A DNA stretch of 64,000 bases, taken from Streptomyces rhizosphaerihabitans (GTDB lineage Bacteria; Actinomycetota; Actinomycetes; Streptomycetales; Streptomycetaceae). The position numbers and the translations under genes were made by a program. The notes beneath the pieces were generated by a model. That model did no database searches and was not told where the DNA came from. It was given only the letters and a program-made list of their open reading frames with translations. Location: contig NZ_JAODTZ010000011.1 in assembly GCF_025399795.1 (NCBI RefSeq), positions 146,727-210,726 on the forward strand, in the 5' to 3' direction. Positions 61,635 to 64,000 of the stretch are shown here, piece by piece; position 1 is the first letter of the stretch, and each line of letters starts with the position of its first letter.

Positions 61635-64000
61635 CACGCAGACCTTCACCCCCCGCAACCGCCGCACCGACTACCGTGATGAGCCGTTCATCCCGGCTCC
61701 CGTCACCCGGTTCGACGGCGCGGAGCTGAAGGCGGCTCCGGCGCCCTTGCCGAGCACGCCGCCCGGGCCCTTCGGCGACCTGTCCAGGGCCCCGGCCGGC
61801 GAGATCCTGCGGATCATCGAACAGGCGACGAAGGGGCAGCCGAACCCGGGGCGCCGACGCCAGGCCGTCCAACGGTTCTTCGCGGTCCTGGAGGAGATGC
61901 CGGGCTCCACCTGGCAGGACAGGTGGCAGGCCAGCGGCTTCGACCGCGAAGGCGCCGACTCGGTGAACGTCCTGGCCAGGGACGGTGACCGCCTCGACAG
62001 CGCCGACTTGATCGCAGGCGTCAAGCTCGCCTACTGCCTTCGGGTCATCCGCCCTTCCATCTCGGGCTTTCGCGCGAACAAGTTCCTCGACTATCCCGAA
62101 CGGTTCCGCGCGTTGCAGGCCGATCCCTACCTGGAGAAGTTCTTCGCGGCGGTCGACACCTTCGACTTCAACCACATGCACCGGCAGCGGGCGAAGTTCG
62201 ACCTGACGGTCGCGCTGACCACGCAGGGCATCGCCCTGGAAGACCTCACGCCGCCTGCGCTACTGCACTACGGGCTGGAATCCAAACGTCTGGGTCTCAC
62301 TCACCACAGCACACGCAGCAAGACGCGCTTCGCGGGCCTCGGCGCCTGGCAGGTGCTGCACCACATGGGCCACTTCCCGCCCGGCACCCCGCCGACCCTG
62401 CGGGCCTACGTCTATCGCGGCCAGCTCACCATCGAGCAACTCGTCGACCGTTACCCCATTCAGCACCAGGGCGTGCGGCAACTCCTGATCGACTACCTCG
62501 CCCGCCGCCGGGCCTCGACCGACTACACCACCATCACGGCGCTGGCCCGCCAGCTCACGAGTACGTTCTGGGCGAAGATCGAGAAGATCAACCCCGGGCA
62601 GCGGGACCTCGCCCTGAGCCCGGAGGTCTACGCCCAGTGGCGCGAAGCCATCAAGCGGTGGGACCGCGACGCAGACCGCACCCGCGCCGACGACTCCGGC
62701 ATCCTCCTGGCCGTCCGCGCCCTCTACCTCGACCTGCACAGCTGGGCCATCGACGAGCCCGAACGGTGGGCGGAGTGGGTCGTTCCCTGTCCGATCCGGC
62801 CGAGGGAGCTCAAAGGCTTCGCCAAGCGCAAGCGCGAGATCCATCAGCGTATGGCCGACCGGATCCGGGTCCGCCAGCCTCTACTGCCCACCCTGGTCGC
62901 CCATGTCGAGGGCCGATACGAACACCTGACGAGCCTGCTCAAGACGGCCCGCACCGCCAGGCTCGGAGAGCACTTCATGCACGAGAGACACTCCTACCAC
63001 CGCACGGACACCGAACGGGACCGCATCTGGGCCAAGAACGAGGATGATCCGCCCGTCCGCGTCACCGACGAGGAGGGGCACGTCCTCAACCTCACCCTGG
63101 CCGAGGACACCGCGTTCTGGGAATGGGCCGGTCTGGAGATCCTGCGGCACAGCGGCATCCGCGTCGAGGAACTGTGCGAGCTCACTCACCTGAGCATCCG
63201 TCAGTATCAGCGGCCCAATGGCGAGGTCATCGCTCTGCTGGTCATCGCTCCGTCCAAGAGCGAGCGCGAGCGCGTGATCCCGATGTCCGCAGACCTGTTT
63301 CACGCCATCGCCCAGGTCATCCGCCGTCTCACGCCGGCCAGCCAGCCGGTCCGCCTGCTCAACCGCTACGACCCTCACGAGAAGACCTGGTCAGAGCCAG
63401 CGCCGTTTCTCATGCAGCGGCAGACCGGCACCCAGCGCTCGGTGATCGCCCCGACCACGTTCATCCACATGTTCGCCCGCAGCTGCGAGGAGCTCGCCGA
63501 GACCCACCGGGCCTTCTCGGACATGACGTTCACGCCACACGACTTCCGAAGGCTCTTCGCCACGGAGATCGTCAACGGCGGCCTGCCCATTCACATCGGC
63601 GCCGCCCTGCTCGGACACCTGAACCTGCAGACCCTCCAGGGCTATGTCGCGGTGTTCGCCGAGGACATCGTCATCAACTACCAGCGGTTCCTGAACCACC
63701 GGCGATCCCTCCGCCCCGAGATCGAGTACACCGAGGTCACCCCCGAAGAGTGGGCCGACTTCGAGGAGCACTTCGACAAACGCAAGGTCGAACTCGGCAA
63801 CTGCGCCCGCCCCTACGGAACCCCCTGCAACCACGAACACGCCTGCATCCGCTGCCCGATGCTCCAGGTCAACCCGAAAATGCTGTCCCGGCTCACTGAG
63901 ATCGAGAAGGATCTCCTGCTACGTCGCAAACGAGCAGAGGCCGAAAACTGGCTCGGCGAGATCGAAGGTATCGAAACCACCCTGACCTTCCTGAAGGCTA
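61627..64000 (+). CDS. Large tyrosine recombinase, TnpB-like (C-terminus beyond window)
   Basis: 791 codons are visible and the frame is open at the right edge. A long N-terminal region (~480 residues) without clear motifs is followed by a tyrosine recombinase domain: EILRHSGIRVEELCELTHL (Arg), TPHDFRRLFATEIV (His-x-x-Arg), LLGHLNLQTLQGYVAVFAED (His and Tyr). A Cys/His cluster follows (GNCARPYGTPCNHEHACIRCPML), probably zinc-binding, then a coiled-coil-like charged tail. This matches the TnpB class of Tn554-like elements. The GTG at 61627 overlaps the TnpA-like stop. Confidence 0.88.
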   Translation, partial: MADTQTFTPRNRRTDYRDEPFIPAPVTRFDGAELKAAPAPLPSTPPGPFGDLSRAPAGEILRIIEQATKGQPNPGRRRQAVQRFFAVLEEMPGSTWQDRWQASGFDREGADSVNVLARDGDRLDSADLIAGVKLAYCLRVIRPSISGFRANKFLDYPERFRALQADPYLEKFFAAVDTFDFNHMHRQRAKFDLTVALTTQGIALEDLTPPALLHYGLESKRLGLTHHSTRSKTRFAGLGAWQVLHHMGHFPPGTPPTLRAYVYRGQLTIEQLVDRYPIQHQGVRQLLIDYLARRRASTDYTTITALARQLTSTFWAKIEKINPGQRDLALSPEVYAQWREAIKRWDRDADRTRADDSGILLAVRALYLDLHSWAIDEPERWAEWVVPCPIRPRELKGFAKRKREIHQRMADRIRVRQPLLPTLVAHVEGRYEHLTSLLKTARTARLGEHFMHERHSYHRTDTERDRIWAKNEDDPPVRVTDEEGHVLNLTLAEDTAFWEWAGLEILRHSGIRVEELCELTHLSIRQYQRPNGEVIALLVIAPSKSERERVIPMSADLFHAIAQVIRRLTPASQPVRLLNRYDPHEKTWSEPAPFLMQRQTGTQRSVIAPTTFIHMFARSCEELAETHRAFSDMTFTPHDFRRLFATEIVNGGLPIHIGAALLGHLNLQTLQGYVAVFAEDIVINYQRFLNHRRSLRPEIEYTEVTPEEWADFEEHFDKRKVELGNCARPYGTPCNHEHACIRCPMLQVNPKMLSRLTEIEKDLLLRRKRAEAENWLGEIEGIETTLTFLKA

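Larger units (their letters stand above)
60365..64000 (+). mobile_element. Tn554-like element, left part (continues beyond window)
   Basis: Two overlapping, co-directional tyrosine recombinase genes with the size pattern of Tn554 TnpA and TnpB (about 400 and >790 residues). The left boundary is inferred from where the DUF5999-like coding sequence loses similarity. The right end is outside the window. Confidence 0.55.

Overview
The window is chromosomal DNA of a Streptomyces. It has very high GC with strong third-position GC bias, frequent GTG/TTG starts, and a gene order that I recognise as the core block SCO5998-SCO6014 of S. coelicolor: XRE-MurA, aconitase, ngcEFG, rok7B7, xylFGH, dxs and an amino-acid permease. 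The order is from memory; no search was run. About 51 kb is core-like and the last ~13 kb is an accessory, decayed region.

Positions 1-8.6 kb hold cell-surface and housekeeping genes: a Stealth-type sugar-phosphotransferase (cut by the left edge), an LCP-family wall-polymer ligase, a putative beta-propeller, a NYN-type PIN-like protein, an APC permease and dxs (isoprenoid precursor synthesis). Positions 8.7-17.3 kb form a sugar-uptake block on the minus strand. The NgcEFG importer (GlcNAc/chitobiose type), the ROK regulator Rok7B7 and the XylFGH importer lie in a row. Positions 17.7-30 kb hold two secreted GH92 alpha-mannosidases that share a LacI-type operator (GACAACGTTGTC). Between them sits a two-gene cassette, Trypco2 plus a trypsin-NB-ARC-TPR protein, which resembles predicted NTP-dependent conflict (immunity) systems. 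An AA10-CBM2 lytic polysaccharide monooxygenase with CebR boxes follows.

Positions 30-51 kb hold a histidine kinase with repeat-expanded ends whose response regulator survives only as an internally deleted 60-codon scar. Next come aconitase, with a TamR-like palindrome and an iron box; an ABC-importer/GH3 operon; a secreted sialidase-fold/ricin protein; and a LacI regulator. The GH3 operon and the secreted protein share GCGAAA-N3-TTTCGC operators, which suggests one small regulon run by that LacI protein. A second two-component system faces a PepSY protein across three CTTCAG direct repeats. The XRE-MurA fusion closes the core and may be translated from a leaderless mRNA.

From 51.3 kb onward the sequence is a scrapyard of mobile DNA. 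It contains a truncated tyrosine integrase, an internally deleted IS1182-type transposase, and two inverted resolvase tails that bracket an intact secreted tripeptidyl-aminopeptidase-like gene. It also contains a chimeric HTH/DUF5753 gene, a DUF397 remnant, a toxin N-terminal fragment beside a DUF6183-like gene, and a Tn554-like pair of tyrosine recombinases that appears to have split a small DUF5999-like gene. The second recombinase runs off the right edge. No rRNA, tRNA or CRISPR array was seen.
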